Assembly: GCA_947452755.1 (NCBI GenBank)
Contig: CANGDT010000003.1
Location: forward strand, 1 to 37,073
Reading direction: 5' to 3'
Source of the DNA: Actinomycetota bacterium
GTDB lineage: Bacteria; Actinomycetota; Actinomycetes; S36-B12; UBA5976
Length of the DNA: 37,073 nt
Position numbers and translations under genes: made by a program. The notes under the pieces are model-generated. The model made no database searches, was not told the origin of the DNA, and was given only the letters and a program-made list of their open reading frames with translations. Below, one piece after another: positions 1 to 8,159 of the stretch (its first letter is position 1; each line of letters starts with the position of its first letter).

Positions 1-1382
1 AGGAAGACCAGACTGTCGAGTTCATTCACGCAGGCGGCATTTCTGAGTTTGCGGAGTTTCTGTCAACAGGTGAACCGGTTACACCAATCGTGCGATTGAC
101 CGGCAGTGGTCATTTTCAGGAAACAGTTCCAGTTCTTGATGACAAGGGCCACATGTCGCCACAAAATGTGGAACGTGACATGGGTGTTGACATTGCGGTT
201 CTGTGGAACAGCACCTATGACACAACAGTGCAGTCGTATGTCAACATCATTTCTACGCCTAAGGGTGGAACACACGTATCAGGTTTTGATCGTGCGCTGG
301 TCAAGGTAGTCAACGATCAGTTAAAGGCCCAGCGGTTGCTCAAGGCCGGTGAAGACGCGGTTACGAAGGAAGACGTTCAGGAAGGTATGACAGCTGTCGT
401 CACCGTTCGCGTAGCCGAGCCACAGTTTGAGGGCCAGACGAAAGAGATTCTGGGTACACCGGCTGCGACCAAGATTGTGTCTAACGTTGTCACCAAGGAA
501 CTAACCAATTGGTTCACCAATCCACCGCGGGGAGCAAAGCCAGCCACTCGCGCAGTCCTAGAAAAGGTTGCGAATGCTTCTCGTGCGCGTATCGCAGCGC
601 GTCATCATCGTGATACACAACGACGCAAAACTGCACTTGAGTCTTCAACCTTGCCCGCCAAGTTGAAGGACTGCCGTAGTGAAGATCCGGAGCGCACAGA
701 GCTGTTCATTGTTGAAGGTGACAGCGCGTTAGGTACGGCAAAGACAGCGCGTAACTCAGAGTTCCAGGCATTGTTGCCGATTCGTGGAAAAATTCTGAAC
801 GTTCAAAAGGCTTCGCTAGCCGACATGCTTAAGAACACGGAGTGCGCTTCGATCCTGCAAGTGATCGGTGCTGGGTCCGGTCGATCATTTGAGTTGGATT
901 CAGTGCGATACAACAAAATCATCATCTTGGCTGACGCTGATGTTGATGGTGCACACATCCGGACGCTTTTATTGACATTGTTCCATCGCTATTTGCCTGA
1001 CTTGCTCGCAAATGGACGGGTCTATGCCGCTGTTCCGCCGCTGCACCGAATTGAAGTGGTGGGTTCTGGCAAAAAGGGTGGGGAAGTCATCTACACCTAC
1101 AGTGATGCTGAAATGAAGTCCACGCTCGAAGATCTCACAAAGGCAGGACGCCGCTGGAAAGAGCCAGTGCAGCGTTACAAGGGCCTTGGCGAGATGGATG
1201 CTGTCCAACTACGTGAAACCACCATGGATCCGACTAAGCGCACGCTGCGTCGCATTACGGTTGAGGACGCCGCAGCTGGCGATGCTGTCTTTGAATTATT
1301 GATGGGTAATGATGTGGCTCCGCGTAAGGAGTTCATTATCGAAGGCGCCGCGCAGCTTGATCGGTCGCGAATCGACGCTTAA
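1..1382 (+). CDS. parE: Topoisomerase IV-like subunit B (ParE/GyrB2), 5' end outside the window
   Basis: The reading frame is open from the first bases, so the N-terminal ATPase (GHKL) region lies upstream of the window; about 459 residues are visible. They cover the end of the transducer domain, the Toprim domain and the C-terminal tail. Toprim signatures are LFIVEGDSA and DADVDGAHI (acidic Mg2+-binding residues), followed by RGKILNVQKAS and the tail motif RYKGLGEMDA. The EGDSALGTAK form (AL where classical GyrB has AG) is what I remember for the second, ParE-like B subunit of Streptomyces rather than housekeeping GyrB. With the A subunit encoded at 2909-5341 it would form a heterotetrameric type IIA enzyme that decatenates chromosomes. 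The gene converges on the carbonic anhydrase gene with only 6 nt between the two stop codons. Type II topoisomerase B subunit is certain; ParE rather than GyrB is likely. Confidence 0.93.
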   Translation, partial: EDQTVEFIHAGGISEFAEFLSTGEPVTPIVRLTGSGHFQETVPVLDDKGHMSPQNVERDMGVDIAVLWNSTYDTTVQSYVNIISTPKGGTHVSGFDRALVKVVNDQLKAQRLLKAGEDAVTKEDVQEGMTAVVTVRVAEPQFEGQTKEILGTPAATKIVSNVVTKELTNWFTNPPRGAKPATRAVLEKVANASRARIAARHHRDTQRRKTALESSTLPAKLKDCRSEDPERTELFIVEGDSALGTAKTARNSEFQALLPIRGKILNVQKASLADMLKNTECASILQVIGAGSGRSFELDSVRYNKIIILADADVDGAHIRTLLLTLFHRYLPDLLANGRVYAAVPPLHRIEVVGSGKKGGEVIYTYSDAEMKSTLEDLTKAGRRWKEPVQRYKGLGEMDAVQLRETTMDPTKRTLRRITVEDAAAGDAVFELLMGNDVAPRKEFIIEGAAQLDRSRIDA

Positions 1383-1388
1383 CGCAAT

Positions 1389-1910
1389 TTAGATATCGAT
1401 TGGTGAGAGTTGACCAGTATGCACGTCGTAGATTGCGCCACCAACCGAAATGCCGTTAGCCAAAAGTGGGTACGTGCGGATTCTGGTGACATCCATTTCA
1501 AGAGCAGACAATTGGTCGGCTTCAGTGCGGAATTCCACGCTACGGGTATCAACGCCGTACTCGTCGATAATGATCTGGTGGAGCTCAGCTTCGGTCGCAC
1601 TTGCCATCCTGCAGTCGGTGTGAGGCATCACTAAAACACGGTTCACACCAAGGAGGAATGTTGCCAGCACGAGAGTACGCAGGACGTCGTCCGTGACTCG
1701 AGCGCCTGCATTACGAAGGATCTTCACGTCACCAGGCTGCATACCGACAATTGCCAGCGGGCTGATTCGGGAATCCATGCATGTGATGATGGCGAGGCCT
1801 TTATTGGCGGTGCCGGTCAGATGCTCATCAGAGAACTTTTCGGCAAAGACTGAATTGGCGCTAACGACATCATGAAAAACGTCGAGTGGAAAACCGGGGT
1901 TCTGAGTCAC
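1389..1910 (-). CDS. Beta-class carbonic anhydrase (Rv1284-like)
   Basis: Predicted 173-residue zinc enzyme interconverting CO2 and bicarbonate in the cytoplasm. The sequence shows C44 with the Asp-Arg dyad in CMDSR, and H97/C100 in HTDC, the complete beta-class zinc ligand set, plus the NAGARVTDDVLRTL stretch typical of the short mycobacterial Rv1284 (CanA) type. I chose the GTG at 1910, just past the stop of the upstream reductase gene (stop 1915-1917), because longer in-frame versions would run far back into that gene and no ATG occurs before the CMDSR motif. Its ribosome binding site is weak, so translation is probably coupled to the reductase. It is the last gene of the sepH-parC-reductase operon and ends 6 nt from the parE stop. 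Likely roles are bicarbonate supply for carboxylases and pH balance. A gamma-class enzyme is encoded at 7163. Confidence 0.9.
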   Translation of the reverse strand: MTQNPGFPLDVFHDVVSANSVFAEKFSDEHLTGTANKGLAIITCMDSRISPLAIVGMQPGDVKILRNAGARVTDDVLRTLVLATFLLGVNRVLVMPHTDCRMASATEAELHQIIIDEYGVDTRSVEFRTEADQLSALEMDVTRIRTYPLLANGISVGGAIYDVHTGQLSPIDI

Positions 1911-1914
1911 AGGT

Positions 1915-2892
1915 CTATTCTGCCCCACCACTTGAGTGGCCAGGAAATACGCCTTGTGCTGGGTCGATATCGGGTACCGCATTGTTGATTGCAGTAGCAG
2001 CTTCACCAAAACCAACACTGATTAGCGCTACTTTGCCTGGATATGTCGCAATGTCACCAGCGGCAAAAATCCTCGGCTGATTGGTCCGCATGTGTGTGTC
2101 TACGACAATGTGGCGTTTCTCCAGGTTCAAACCCCAGTCAGAGATAGGCCCGATGTTCGCCACGAATCCAAGCGCAGCCACGAGTGTTTGCGCAGGTAGA
2201 ACGCGCTCGTTACCAGAGTCCTTGTTTGTGATTGTGACGGATTCAATGTGATCGGTGCCTGTTACTGCCGACACTTCGCTGTTGATGATTAGTTCAATAC
2301 CAAGTTCACGAACCTGGTCAACGGTTGCTGCATGTGCGCGGAAAGCATCTCTGCGATGCACAATCTTGATTGAGTTTGCAATGCCATGCAATGAGAATGC
2401 CCAGTCGAAAGCAGAGTCACCACCGCCGACGATAACGATGTCTTTGCCGCGATGTTCCTCGAGGCGGGGAACGAAGTACACCAAACCCCGACCGATGAAT
2501 TCCGAACCAGTGGGGAGCTCGCGCGGAGTGAAGGAACCAATTCCACCGGTGATGACAACAGCTTTAGCAACAATCACTGTCCCCTTGTCGGTGGTAACTG
2601 TCACATGAGAACCGTCGGTGTGAGTGACTTGCTCGGCTCGTTCACCAAGCACGTAGGTGGGCGAGAAGTTGTTGGCTTGGGCAAGCAGTCCTTCGACTAA
2701 GTCGCGACCCTTAATTGCGGGAAACCCTGCGACGTCAAAAATCATTTTTTCGGGGTACATCGCGGTGATTTGACCGCCTGGTTCTGGCAGTACGTCCAGG
2801 ACTGTGACTGTGAACCCACGAAAGCCGGCGTAGTAAGCCGCATAGAGCCCAGCAGGGCCGGCACCAATGATTAAGACGTCTGTTTCGCTCAC
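1915..2892 (-). CDS. Ferredoxin/flavodoxin-NADP+ reductase, thioredoxin reductase-like type
   Basis: FAD- and NADPH-binding oxidoreductase of about 325 residues. The N-terminal dinucleotide fold has GAGPAGLYAAYYAGFRG (from residue 10) and PGGQITAMYPEK. The second nucleotide fold has GGGDSAFDWA (about 156-165) and HRR (about 179-181), which fits NADPH phosphate binding. The C-terminal AAGDIATYPGK motif is followed by a helix-rich end. The CxxC of true thioredoxin reductase is absent: the position reads GGDSAFDW. That absence and the length match the Bacillus YumC-type ferredoxin-NADP+ reductase, which passes electrons between NADPH and ferredoxin or flavodoxin. I chose the GTG at 2892, 17 nt beyond the parC stop, because it places the FAD motif at the normal distance; an upstream ATG at 2940 would overlap parC by 32 nt. 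The redox partner is not in the window. Confidence 0.9.
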   Translation of the reverse strand: MSETDVLIIGAGPAGLYAAYYAGFRGFTVTVLDVLPEPGGQITAMYPEKMIFDVAGFPAIKGRDLVEGLLAQANNFSPTYVLGERAEQVTHTDGSHVTVTTDKGTVIVAKAVVITGGIGSFTPRELPTGSEFIGRGLVYFVPRLEEHRGKDIVIVGGGDSAFDWAFSLHGIANSIKIVHRRDAFRAHAATVDQVRELGIELIINSEVSAVTGTDHIESVTITNKDSGNERVLPAQTLVAALGFVANIGPISDWGLNLEKRHIVVDTHMRTNQPRIFAAGDIATYPGKVALISVGFGEAATAINNAVPDIDPAQGVFPGHSSGGAE

Positions 2893-2908
2893 GCCTTCAC
2901 CGTATCCG

Positions 2909-5341
2909 TTAGACGCGTGGTGCGCTGAAGATAAAGGCAATTGGTTTTGTCAGCTTTGTTCCTGAGCCGTCACGTTTGCCATTGGCTTCAGGGACATCAA
3001 CGGCCGCTCCAGTGGATCCACACGCGTGGATAGGTGCGCGTCCTGCTGTGGCAGCGACAAGCATGTCTTCGCCCTTAAGGAACTTGTGACAGCGCACGCC
3101 ACCGGTGGCTCGTCCTTTGGCGGGGAATTCATCAAGTGCAGTAATTTTCACGGTGTGTGATGCGGTGCCGGGCAGTGCACCGGATTCACCTGCAACAGTT
3201 GCCACAAAAACATTTTCACCCGCAAGAACGATCTGGGCACTGATTACCGCGGCGCCATCCGAAAGTCGAATGCCAGCCACTCCGCCTGCTGCGCGACCTG
3301 TGGCGCGCACGCCCGATGCGTCGAAGCGCAATAACTGGGCGTCGTCAGTAATCAAGACTGCTTCACCATCATTGTGTGCGACCTGCTGTGCACCGACGAT
3401 GAAGTCGTTGTCGTCGAGACGAATGATGGACCAGTCACCTGCGGTCGATGGGACATCGTGAGTAACACGCTTCACTGTGCCCTGGGCAGTGGCCAAGAAT
3501 ACTGTCGACTCATTTGCATCGAGAGCCATCAAGCCGATGGGTCGCTCATTTTTGTCTAGGGTGAGGAACTCTTTCAGAGCGGCGCCACCGGCAGCGCTGA
3601 ATTTTGTATTGTCCGGCACTGTGGGCAAACCGACAACGCTGAGTCGCAATACGCGACCAGCTGAAGTGATGACACCAATGTCAGCGCGTGCCGTGGTTTG
3701 GATTGCGCTGCGAATCGTGTCGTGATTAGCGCGCTTTGGCCCGAATGCAAGGTCATCTGTATTCATGGTGCGGGCTATGAGACCACTAGCCGACATCACC
3801 GCAAAGCAAGGGTCGTCCTCGACCTCGAGGGGAACGGCAAGAGCAGCTGAAACGACATCGTCACCGTCGAGCAGAACTGTGCGCCTTTCATCGCCGTACA
3901 TCTTTGCGACGTCATTGAGCTCGTCGTTGACAACCTTCTTCAGGCGTTTGGGATTGTCGAGGATGTCAGTTAAGTCGGCAATTGTGCGCTGGAGTTCACC
4001 TTGTTCAGTTTCGAGTTCAAGTCGTGAAAATTTTGTGAGTCGACGTAGTGGCATTTCCAGAATGTAGTTGGTCTGAATCTCTGAGAGATCAAATACCGTC
4101 ATTAAGCGTTCGCGTGCGGCGGCTGTGTCATCGCTTGAACGAATGACGGCAATGACTTCGTCAATGTCCAGGATTGCAACGAGCAAACCATCTACGAGAT
4201 GAAGCCGGTCCATCGCCTTTGTTCGTCGGAATTCAGAACGCCTGCGGACAACTTCGAGGCGGTGATCAAGAAATACTTGCAGTAATTCCTTAAGACCGAG
4301 AGTGATTGGTTGACCGTTGACCAAAGCAACATTGTTGATGTGAAAGGAATCTTCCAATGGAGTCAGTTTGAAGAGTTGTTCAAGTACTGCCGCAGGATTG
4401 AATCCACTCTTGATTTCGATCACGAGTTCCAGACCAGATTCGTAGTCAGTCAGGTCCGTAACATTTGAGATTCCTTGTAGCTTCTTTGAAGTCACCAGTT
4501 CCTTAATGCGTTCAATGACACGTTCTGGACCAACTTGGTAGGGAAGTTCACGCACCACGATGCCTTGACGTCGCGGCGACACTTGCTCGATGTCGACTTT
4601 CGCACGAACCTTGAAGCTGCCTTTACCTGTTGTGTAGGCATCACGAATGCCATCGAGTCCCACGATGATTCCACCTGTGGGTAGATCAGGTCCCGGGACA
4701 AATGTCATCAATTCATCGACAGTCGCTTTTGGCTGAGCGAGTAGGTGAGACGCAGCGGCAACAACTTCACGCAGGTTGTGCGGAGCCATATTTGTTGCCA
4801 TGCCCACGGCAATGCCACTTGCGCCATTAACCAAAAGATTCGGAATAGCCGACGGCAAAACTGATGGTTCAAACTCACGACCGTCATAGTTCGGTGTGAA
4901 ATCCACGGTGTCTTCGTCAAGTGAATCGACCATCGCCATTGCGGGGCTGCCGAGACGAGCCTCGGTGTAACGGTAAGCAGCTGGACCTTCGTCGAGCGAT
5001 CCAAAATTTCCATGCCCGTCTACGAACGGTAAACGCAGCGACCACGATTGAGCCATGCGGACAAGTGCATCGTAAATTGCAGTGTCACCGTGCGGGTGCA
5101 ACTTACCCATCACTTCACCAACAACTCGAGCACACTTCACATGTCCCTTATCGGGTCGCAGATTCATCTGCGCCATGGTGTGCAAAATTCGACGTTGAAC
5201 TGGTTTCAGGCCGTCACGTGCATCTGGCAAAGCTCGTGAATAAATAACTGAATAGGCGTACTCGAGGAACGATCCCTGCATTTCTGCGGCAACGTCAATG
5301 TCAACGATGCGACCGGAATCGTGTGTAGGTGTTTTAGCCAT
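2909..5341 (-). CDS. parC: Topoisomerase IV-like subunit A (ParC/GyrA2)
   Basis: Breakage-reunion subunit of a type IIA topoisomerase, 810 residues. The N-terminal winged-helix region contains RPDKGHVKCARVVGEVMGK and HPHGDTAIYD (the quinolone-determining region; Thr87 and Asp91 sit where E. coli GyrA has Ser83 and Asp87). The catalytic tyrosine is Tyr125 in AYRYTEARL. A coiled-coil gate follows (about 360-490) and then a C-terminal beta-pinwheel with repeated Gly-rich blades. I find no GyrA-box (QRRGGKG-like) in the C-terminal domain, which argues for decatenation or relaxation rather than negative supercoiling. The ATG at 5341 has a GAAGG ribosome binding site 6 nt upstream, and the gene lies 27 nt after sepH. 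Its B partner is parE at the start of the window, on the opposite strand. It probably works beside a separate gyrase encoded elsewhere. Confidence 0.94.
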   Translation of the reverse strand: MAKTPTHDSGRIVDIDVAAEMQGSFLEYAYSVIYSRALPDARDGLKPVQRRILHTMAQMNLRPDKGHVKCARVVGEVMGKLHPHGDTAIYDALVRMAQSWSLRLPFVDGHGNFGSLDEGPAAYRYTEARLGSPAMAMVDSLDEDTVDFTPNYDGREFEPSVLPSAIPNLLVNGASGIAVGMATNMAPHNLREVVAAASHLLAQPKATVDELMTFVPGPDLPTGGIIVGLDGIRDAYTTGKGSFKVRAKVDIEQVSPRRQGIVVRELPYQVGPERVIERIKELVTSKKLQGISNVTDLTDYESGLELVIEIKSGFNPAAVLEQLFKLTPLEDSFHINNVALVNGQPITLGLKELLQVFLDHRLEVVRRRSEFRRTKAMDRLHLVDGLLVAILDIDEVIAVIRSSDDTAAARERLMTVFDLSEIQTNYILEMPLRRLTKFSRLELETEQGELQRTIADLTDILDNPKRLKKVVNDELNDVAKMYGDERRTVLLDGDDVVSAALAVPLEVEDDPCFAVMSASGLIARTMNTDDLAFGPKRANHDTIRSAIQTTARADIGVITSAGRVLRLSVVGLPTVPDNTKFSAAGGAALKEFLTLDKNERPIGLMALDANESTVFLATAQGTVKRVTHDVPSTAGDWSIIRLDDNDFIVGAQQVAHNDGEAVLITDDAQLLRFDASGVRATGRAAGGVAGIRLSDGAAVISAQIVLAGENVFVATVAGESGALPGTASHTVKITALDEFPAKGRATGGVRCHKFLKGEDMLVAATAGRAPIHACGSTGAAVDVPEANGKRDGSGTKLTKPIAFIFSAPRV

Positions 5342-5368
5342 ACTGAACCTTCGTGATGGAGGTGAAGA

Positions 5369-6196
5369 TTATTGGCCGTCGGGGCGGTGACCGAACAAGA
5401 TGTCGTCCCACGACGGAGAATTATCAACTGGCGGCGCAGGCGCTACCTGTACAGGCATTGTGGGTTGTCCAGGACCCGCCCACGCTGGTGGCTCAATTGC
5501 ATCGTCATCATTTTTGTAATCCTGGGGGAAATCTTCGTCGACATACTCGTCAACATCAATTTCGGGCTCAGCAACAGTCGGCAAACCAACTAGGCGAGGA
5601 CGAACTTCCTGAACAGGCTCAGCGACGGTTTGCGTGCGTGCAACTTCGTCTTCAAAAAGCCAACGTGCTTCGTCGTCAAGTGCTACTACCGAACCACCGG
5701 CTGGATCAAATACCCACTGAGCACTTCCTGAACCGCTGCCACTTGGCCACGTCACAGTTACTGTCCAGCGACCATCTTCACGTCGGTACGAATCCCAAAC
5801 GAGTGACAGAGTGTCAACATCGCGAAGTGCAAGTTGGTTAACAACAATTTCAGATAACAGAATTTCACTGTGTGGACGACGAATAGCGGTGTTTGCAGCA
5901 CGCTGAGCCATGTGTGCGCGTTCGGCAAGAACAGGTCCTGCGTATCGAGCAATACGGTCCTCATCTACGCCAGCTTCGAACGCAATGCTTGCAGCAGTCT
6001 CGCCACGACGAAGACGTGATTGAATATCGCGCGGACTGACGCCAAACGGCTGGTCGGCATCGTCGCGTGGAGTTGGCACGTTGATATTGCGGCGAATGTG
6101 ATCGTCGATTGCAACAACAAATTCCTGACCATCTTCATCCATGAAGATCAATCCGGTGTTGTCGTCGGTACGACCGACAAGGACCAACTCGTGCAC
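5369..6196 (-). CDS. sepH: SepH, FtsZ-binding cell division regulator (DUF3071)
   Basis: A 275-residue actinobacterial division protein. The N-terminus (MHELVLVGRTDDNTGLIF) is the DUF3071 signature. A helix-turn-helix-like segment follows at about residues 53-90 (SPRDIQSRLRRGETAASIAF and the next helices), then a beta-rich segment with WTVTVTWPSGS, an acidic and proline-rich linker, and the conserved tail PSWDDILFG (261-269). From the family: SepH binds FtsZ through the HTH part and promotes Z-ring assembly in Streptomyces and mycobacteria. The start is a GTG at 6194-6196 with a perfect AGGAGG at 6202-6207, 5 nt upstream, which decides the start. It is the first gene of the operon sepH, parC, reductase, carbonic anhydrase, so division control and chromosome decatenation are probably co-transcribed. 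Confidence 0.92.
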   Translation of the reverse strand: MHELVLVGRTDDNTGLIFMDEDGQEFVVAIDDHIRRNINVPTPRDDADQPFGVSPRDIQSRLRRGETAASIAFEAGVDEDRIARYAGPVLAERAHMAQRAANTAIRRPHSEILLSEIVVNQLALRDVDTLSLVWDSYRREDGRWTVTVTWPSGSGSGSAQWVFDPAGGSVVALDDEARWLFEDEVARTQTVAEPVQEVRPRLVGLPTVAEPEIDVDEYVDEDFPQDYKNDDDAIEPPAWAGPGQPTMPVQVAPAPPVDNSPSWDDILFGHRPDGQ

Positions 6197-6201
6197 AAAT
6201 G

Positions 6202-6225
6202 CCTCCTGGTAGTGATGCGTCTATA
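6202..6225 (-). promoter_or_regulatory. sepH ribosome binding site and candidate -10 box
   Basis: On the minus strand AGGAGG (6202-6207) lies 5 nt before the sepH GTG. A TATAGA box at 6220-6225 could be the -10 element for the sepH-parC operon; the -35 region is not convincing. The divergent space up to 6317 (about 120 bases) also holds TAGGGT at 6259-6264 on the plus strand, a possible -10 for the inositol monophosphatase gene. I see nothing else in that gap. Confidence 0.4.
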
Positions 6226-6317
6226 GTCTGACGGAAAAACCCCCAAAAATACGGCTTTTAGGGTGGTGTGTCGTATCTATCGGGTTGATTGTTGTCGCGG
6301 CGGACCAGAATAGAACT

Positions 6318-7142
6318 ATGCCTGCCGATGCCGTGCTCGAAATCCCTGAAGTTCATTTCGCCATAGAGGTTGCCCTTTCAACGGGGGCCATACTTGCCGA
6401 TCGGCCCGACGAGCTGACGATTTCGACCAAGTCGACCGCCACTGATGTTGTGACCCACATGGACCAGTTGGCTGAACGACACATCGTTGAACGTATCGAG
6501 GCCATGAGGCCGCTGGATGGGATCTTGGGCGAAGAAGGCGCCGCCAAGGTTGGCACAAGCGGGCTCGAATGGGTTGTCGACCCGTTGGATGGGACGGTCA
6601 ACTACCTTTACGACCTTCCGTTTTGGTGTGTGTCTATTGCCTTGGTCGATGCTGCCTCTCGCGAAGGTGTGGCCGGGGCAATCTATGCACCTCGTATGGA
6701 CAGCTTGTGGTTCGCGGCGCGCGGTCAGGGAGCATTCGTTACCTCCGGCGGTGTTACTCGGCGTCTCGGTGTGAGCGAATGTGCCAACTTAGATCGAGCA
6801 CTTATGGGTACAGGGTTTGGTTATTCGGCTGAGCGGCGTCAATCTCAAGGTCGTGTTGTTGCACAGATTTTGCCGCGCGTGCGCGACATCAGACGGATGG
6901 GTTCGTGTGCAATTGATCTATGTTGCGTTGCCAGTGGCGACCTTGATGGGTATTACGAACGTGGTGTTAATCCGTGGGATCACGCTGCAGGTGGCTTGAT
7001 AGCTCGTGAAGCCGGCGCAGTCGTCTCAGGTTTGTCTGGCGCACCCGAGGGCGAAGAGATGTTGGTGGCAGCGGGACCCGCAGTGCATCAACAACTTGTG
7101 GCACTCTTGGAACAGAACGACGCAGCCAGCGACAACTTGTAA
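6318..7142 (+). CDS. suhB: Inositol-1-monophosphatase family protein
   Basis: Mg2+-dependent phosphatase of about 274 residues that dephosphorylates myo-inositol phosphates or related sugar phosphates. Metal-binding motifs are visible in order: GEEG (71-74), DPLDGTVNY (88-96) and WDHAAGG (from W220), with the two folds of the FIG superfamily between. I chose the ATG at 6318 because family homology begins just after it; a TTG at 6285 is in frame but would add an 11-residue extension with no family features. No good ribosome binding site precedes the ATG. The gene sits divergently from sepH and before a gamma-carbonic anhydrase gene, in the same order relative to DUF4193, DUF3093 and dut as suhB in Mycobacterium. 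It may supply free inositol for the phosphoinositide pathway genes at 28287-30984; that link is inference. Confidence 0.9.
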   Translation: MPADAVLEIPEVHFAIEVALSTGAILADRPDELTISTKSTATDVVTHMDQLAERHIVERIEAMRPLDGILGEEGAAKVGTSGLEWVVDPLDGTVNYLYDLPFWCVSIALVDAASREGVAGAIYAPRMDSLWFAARGQGAFVTSGGVTRRLGVSECANLDRALMGTGFGYSAERRQSQGRVVAQILPRVRDIRRMGSCAIDLCCVASGDLDGYYERGVNPWDHAAGGLIAREAGAVVSGLSGAPEGEEMLVAAGPAVHQQLVALLEQNDAASDNL

Positions 7143-7162
7143 ACGATTTATGAAGGAGCATC

Positions 7163-7681
7163 ATGCCTATCTACGCACTCGGAGACGTTGAGCCGCAGAT
7201 TCACCCAGACGCTTTTGTGCATCCAGATGCTGTCATCATTGGCAATGTCACCATCGGTGCGCTCGCTTCTATTTGGCCATGTGCCGTTCTTCGCGGTGAT
7301 TCCAATCGCATTGTTGTTGGCGAGCGTACTTCTATACAAGATGGCAGCGCGATTCATTGCACTGCAGAAATTCCTACTCTGATTGGGAGCGATTGCACAG
7401 TTGGACACAACGCCCATCTAGAAGGTTGCACAATTCATGACGGTGCACTTGTCGGTTCTGGATCGCTGGTCTTGCATAATGCGGTTGTTCACACGGGAGC
7501 CCTTGTCGCCGCTGGCGCAGTAGTGACATATGGAACCGTGGTACCGGCAGGCGCTTTGGCTGTTGGTGTGCCGGCGCGTATTAAAGAAAATGCTGCTGAT
7601 CCTGAAGTGTTGGCATACTCACAAGCAACATATGTGAAAAATGCACGCACATATCCCACAAATATGCGCCTCATCGGGTAA
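7163..7681 (+). CDS. Gamma-class carbonic anhydrase / left-handed beta-helix protein
   Basis: A 172-residue hexapeptide-repeat protein expected to form the trimeric left-handed beta-helix of gamma carbonic anhydrases (CamH/YrdA type). The three zinc ligands are visible as H65 (GSAIHC), H82 and H85 (GHNAHLEGC); the SIWPCAVLRGDSNRIVVGE segment is typical. The C-terminus is a short helix. The ATG at 7163 has AGGAG 7 nt upstream and follows the monophosphatase stop by 20 nt, so the two genes are probably co-transcribed. Many members of the family lack measurable carbonic anhydrase activity, so the enzymatic assignment is less certain than the fold. Confidence 0.87.
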   Translation: MPIYALGDVEPQIHPDAFVHPDAVIIGNVTIGALASIWPCAVLRGDSNRIVVGERTSIQDGSAIHCTAEIPTLIGSDCTVGHNAHLEGCTIHDGALVGSGSLVLHNAVVHTGALVAAGAVVTYGTVVPAGALAVGVPARIKENAADPEVLAYSQATYVKNARTYPTNMRLIG

Positions 7682-7788
7682 ACATAGGGGCAGTGTTAGG
7701 CGTGCCGCGGGCATAAAGTAGCCTCGCGACACGTTAGACCTCATAAGGGAACTAACTAGTAAGTCCTATAAGGAGATTTGAGCAAGCA

Positions 7789-8085
7789 ATGGCTACCGAT
7801 TACGACGCCCCGAGAAAAACCGACGAAGAACTCAACGAAGAGAGCCTCGAAGATCTCAAAGCTCAACATGCCGCTAAGAGCGGTTCGAGTGTTGACGTCG
7901 ACGAAGCTGACCACAATGAGAACCTCGAACTACCCGGTGCTGATCTTTCAGATGAGTCAATCACTGTCATGGTTATTCCAAAGAAGGCCGACGAGTTCAC
8001 CTGTTCGCGCTGCTTCCTGGTAAACCACATCAGCCAGAAGGCCAAAGATGGTAAAGAAGGCCCAGTCTGTAACGACTGCTCCTGA
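7789..8085 (+). CDS. DUF4193 family small zinc-ribbon-like protein
   Basis: A 98-residue acidic protein matching the actinobacterial DUF4193 family (Rv2699c-like): it begins MATDYDAPR, has the ELPGADLS motif at about 47-54 and ends in a zinc-ribbon-like pair of CxxC motifs (C72/C75 and C94/C97). The first half is highly charged and probably helical. Function is unknown; the cysteine pairs suggest metal binding, and small size with strong conservation suggests a housekeeping or RNA polymerase/ribosome-associated role, which is speculation. The ATG at 7789 is fixed by the family N-terminus even though the AAGGAG lies about 14 nt away. The 107 bases before it hold candidate -10 boxes (TAAAGT at 7714-7719) but no other gene. 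It ends just before a strong hairpin. Confidence 0.9.
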   Translation: MATDYDAPRKTDEELNEESLEDLKAQHAAKSGSSVDVDEADHNENLELPGADLSDESITVMVIPKKADEFTCSRCFLVNHISQKAKDGKEGPVCNDCS

Positions 8086-8098
8086 TTCATTCTTTACG

Positions 8099-8133
8099 AA
8101 ATCCCTGCTGCGCAATATGCGAGCAGGGATTTT
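8099..8133. terminator. Strong hairpin terminator between convergent genes
   Basis: An 11-bp perfect inverted repeat, AAATCCCTGCT (8099-8109) and AGCAGGGATTT (8122-8132), with an inner CGCA/TGCG pairing that extends the stem. It ends in four T on the plus strand, and the reverse complement also starts with A/T-rich ends. It lies between the stop of DUF4193 (plus) and the stop of DUF3093 (minus), so it can serve both as a bidirectional rho-independent terminator. The T tract is short. Confidence 0.8.
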
Positions 8134-8159
8134 GCTTGTGTCAATAGATCTGTGTGAAC

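Noticed and set aside
2255-2608. Long plus-strand open frames antisense to the reductase and parC genes
   Set aside because: They have no family resemblance and lie opposite well-supported genes; they are by-products of codon bias.
6285-6317. Longer inositol monophosphatase from TTG at 6285 and a TAGAAC box next to the ATG
   Set aside because: The extension has no family features, and the TAGAAC box is too close (under 3 nt) to the ATG to be a usable -10 element.
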